Positions 61,845-64,000 of a stretch of DNA of 64,000 nucleotides are shown here, one piece after another (position 1 is the first letter of the stretch; each line of letters opens with the position of its first letter). The position numbers and the translations under genes were made by a program. This DNA is from Pedobacter ureilyticus (GTDB taxonomy: Bacteria > Bacteroidota > Bacteroidia > Sphingobacteriales > Sphingobacteriaceae), in NCBI RefSeq assembly GCF_005925345.1, contig NZ_SSHJ01000009.1, positions 62,001-126,000 of the forward strand, in the 5' to 3' direction. The notes below the pieces were generated by a model. It had not been told where the DNA came from. It saw only the letters and a list, made by a program, of their open reading frames with translations, and did no database searches.

Positions 61845-64000
61845 TTATTTATTTAAAAACGATTGGATAAATTTTTCATCCACGTTTACCTGTGGCGAGA
61901 ATTTACCGCTCTTTACATAATTATCTATACTGTACAATAACTGCTGCGTAGCCGGACGTTTGTCCATATCTGTTTTCGTATCTACCGCCAATACCAATAA
62001 TTTTCCACCATTCACTATGGCTTCGAAACCGATACCCAATTTCTGGTTATTATCATAACTATCTATCACTTGAATAAATGGGCGTAATTTTTCGGGTGCG
62101 CTTTGCATTTCGATTACCTTCGCATTATTCAATATGTCCCACCATTGCCAATCGGTATGGTACGATGTTGTGAAATCTTTAAACATTGGTTGATCGTTGT
62201 GAACCAAATTGCCGATCGTCATTGGTGCCCAGGCAAACATAATCGGGTTCCAGAAATGGTTGTGAAACATCGACTTACGCCCCTTTACATCTGCTGGAGC
62301 AGGATAAAGCACCACCGATTTACCTAGTGCCAATTGTTTTTTAGCAGCATCATCGTAAACATGGGTGTAAAGCACTTCAGCTGTTGATTTCATTAGGTTT
62401 TCGTGTGCGGGATAAACCCAGATATCCCAGCTGTTTTTGATTTGATCGTTAACCGATAAATGAACGGTTAGCTTTTGAGAAGTGCTGATGCCTTTCAATG
62501 GTATCGAAAACTCGCCAACTGGCGATACATTATCGTTAGCAATGGTTTGGCTTTTCAAATTCCCTTTTTGCAGCACTTTACCGCTTGCATCAGTGATCCA
62601 CCATTTTAATTTGGCATTTTTAATGGCAGCATTGCTGAAATTGTATACTTCGGCTTTGCCAACAAAAGTTTCTGAATTGAAGAAGCTGCTTTTCTCATAA
62701 CGCAATAAAGCAACTGTAGGCGCACAAAACTCTCTAAACTTTTCTGGTGTAACCAAGCCTTTGCTATCCCAAAATGGATCAAGTATGCCAACTGGTGCAT
62801 AACCTTGCCCAGGGAAATCGTTGATTGACAACAACTGGAAACCAGCAGATTTAGACGAACGCAACAAAGCTTCAATTACCGCTTTGTACTCTAAAACGGT
62901 TAAAGCACCAGAAGCTTTGAAGAAATCATTAGCTTGATCTAACATGCCATTTTTCCGTAGCATATCTCTGAAAACTTCAAAATTTCTTGCTTCTACTGGG
63001 CTATTGGCGTATTTCTTAATCTCCTCAAAATTTGGGTACACGCAACGTTGCCCCGACTCGTGAGAAATTACCGGCACATCTACGTCAGACTCGGTACTTC
63101 TATCCCAATCGGTATTTGGCAAACCTTCGTAAACTTTTACCGGTCCTTTGTTGGTTTGCTGCGATACATAATATTGATCTGATTTTACTCGAGTACGAGC
63201 GGTAGAACCACTAAATAAATGTCGAGAATCTAACTTGATGGCATCAGAGGTTAGTTCTTCAATAAAATCGAAATTTCCAGTGATTTCATTACCGTTGCAA
63301 TACAAAACAAAGGATGGATGATTGCCATATTCCTTCAAAATAGCTCTCATTTCCCTGCGGAAAAAGTTGTAGCGGTCTTCATCAGGTTCAGCATCTTTAC
63401 CCCACATCGGCATTTCTACTTCAAAATAAATTCCGTGTTTATCCGCCATGCGGAAAGCTGCTTTTGGTGGACACCAAGAATGGAAACGCAAATGGTTCAT
63501 GCCGTAATCTTTCATCAACAGCATAATGCGTTCCCAAGAAGCATCGTCTACTGGTACATGTCCCGTTTTAGGAAATACTGCATTCTCCACATTTCCTCTT
63601 AAATGAATTGGGCGATTATTAAGTACCACATGGTTTTTCCCTTGTTTAACTTCTCGCAAACCAAAGGTGGTCGCTTTTTCATGTTGATAGTTGGTTTTAC
63701 CATCAGATGTAGCTAGCTGAGCAGTAATTTCATAAACGTTGGGGTTAAATTCATCCCAAAGTTTGGCGTTTTTCCCAATTGGAATATTGGCTTCTACAAC
63801 AGTTACCGAGTCTGTGCTCACCACAGCAAGCTCGTTTTTCAAGTTATAGCTTTTACCATTGATCGTGAACGAAGCCTTGCCTTTAAACTGCTTTTTGGTT
63901 TCGTTATTAACTTGCAAACGAACTTTTATAGATTTATCTGCAATGTTTGGATATACTTGCAGGTCTTCGATATAAACTGGATCTATCGCCATCAATTTCA
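61845..64000 (-). CDS. Glycoside hydrolase family 2 enzyme (5' end outside window)
   Basis: At least 716 residues are visible; the frame stays open through the right edge (upstream codons read ...K-L-M-A-I-D), so the N-terminal sugar-binding domain lies outside. A GH2 immunoglobulin-like domain is followed by a TIM barrel: HLRGNVENAVFPKTGHVPVD, acid/base E in CNGNE (E237 in visible numbering), candidate nucleophile E313 (VPVISHESGQRCVYP). A long C-terminal region of over 300 residues follows. It is a secreted or periplasmic exo-glycosidase; galactose or glucuronate specificity cannot be told. Confidence 0.88.
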   Translation of the reverse strand, partial: KLMAIDPVYIEDLQVYPNIADKSIKVRLQVNNETKKQFKGKASFTINGKSYNLKNELAVVSTDSVTVVEANIPIGKNAKLWDEFNPNVYEITAQLATSDGKTNYQHEKATTFGLREVKQGKNHVVLNNRPIHLRGNVENAVFPKTGHVPVDDASWERIMLLMKDYGMNHLRFHSWCPPKAAFRMADKHGIYFEVEMPMWGKDAEPDEDRYNFFRREMRAILKEYGNHPSFVLYCNGNEITGNFDFIEELTSDAIKLDSRHLFSGSTARTRVKSDQYYVSQQTNKGPVKVYEGLPNTDWDRSTESDVDVPVISHESGQRCVYPNFEEIKKYANSPVEARNFEVFRDMLRKNGMLDQANDFFKASGALTVLEYKAVIEALLRSSKSAGFQLLSINDFPGQGYAPVGILDPFWDSKGLVTPEKFREFCAPTVALLRYEKSSFFNSETFVGKAEVYNFSNAAIKNAKLKWWITDASGKVLQKGNLKSQTIANDNVSPVGEFSIPLKGISTSQKLTVHLSVNDQIKNSWDIWVYPAHENLMKSTAEVLYTHVYDDAAKKQLALGKSVVLYPAPADVKGRKSMFHNHFWNPIMFAWAPMTIGNLVHNDQPMFKDFTTSYHTDWQWWDILNNAKVIEMQSAPEKLRPFIQVIDSYDNNQKLGIGFEAIVNGGKLLVLAVDTKTDMDKRPATQQLLYSIDNYVKSGKFSPQVNVDEKFIQSFLNK

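Noticed and set aside
1..64000. CRISPR arrays, phage or defence islands, rRNA operons
   Set aside because: No regularly spaced repeats, no Cas, integrase, phage structural or restriction genes (apart from the lone Vsr), and no rRNA sequence recognised.

Overview
The window looks like chromosome of a Bacteroidota member close to Pedobacter (family Sphingobacteriaceae). The evidence is SusC/SusD pairs, TAnnTTTG-type -7 promoter boxes with almost no Shine-Dalgarno sequences, LytTR and GbsR regulators, Bacteroidota-type families (DUF3822, DUF6428, DUF4468), low GC and intergenic spacers full of short palindromic repeats. No rRNA, complete tRNA, CRISPR array or intact transposase gene was seen.

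Layout. (1) 41-7223, minus strand: assimilatory sulfate reduction, with an Rrf2 regulator, siroheme sulfite reductase carrying a C-terminal HEPN-like domain, uroporphyrinogen methyltransferase, a precorrin-2 dehydrogenase fused to a TauE/SafE transporter, an Fe-S type CysH, and CysD (cysN would lie outside the left edge). (2) 7593-25923: mostly housekeeping and signalling genes: Vsr, a LytS/LytR pair, a histidine kinase, a RecD-like helicase, DUF3822-rsmD-coaD, an ECF sigma factor with a membrane partner, NUDIX/pyrE with overlapping start codons, an MFS carrier, clpB and an outer-membrane barrel. (3) 26544-29149: an arsenic operon (arsR, DUF6428, arsC, acr3) with two identical 20-bp operators. 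(4) 29228-32553: a GbsR-like regulator and a four-gene membrane/lipid-type operon sharing one dyad. (5) 32714-39110: response regulator, DUF1456, DbpA-like helicase, YkuK, porin and ammonium transporter. (6) 39916-45533: a GC-richer island between two near-identical terminator repeats. (7) 45852-64000: a LacI-linked polysaccharide-utilization region, running off the right edge.

The standout system is the island. A cobalamin riboswitch on the minus strand (about 44470-44625) precedes mesX (DUF1852), mesD (a core-MetE, folate-independent methionine synthase), an SBF-like transporter and an Old Yellow Enzyme reductase, with a divergent Lrp/AsnC regulator. The inferred logic is a B12- and folate-independent methionine route used when cobalamin is scarce, with two extra genes that may serve it.

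The polysaccharide region is rearranged. A GH3 barrel is fused in frame to the last ~195 residues of a SusC, leaving one SusD without an intact SusC partner, and the neighbouring GH35-like protein lacks its catalytic barrel. Other notable points are two domain fusions in the sulfur operon, several promoters whose -7 box lies 3-7 nt before the start codon (near-leaderless genes), a 254-bp MITE-like insertion with a 7-bp target duplication, and several families of dispersed palindromes.
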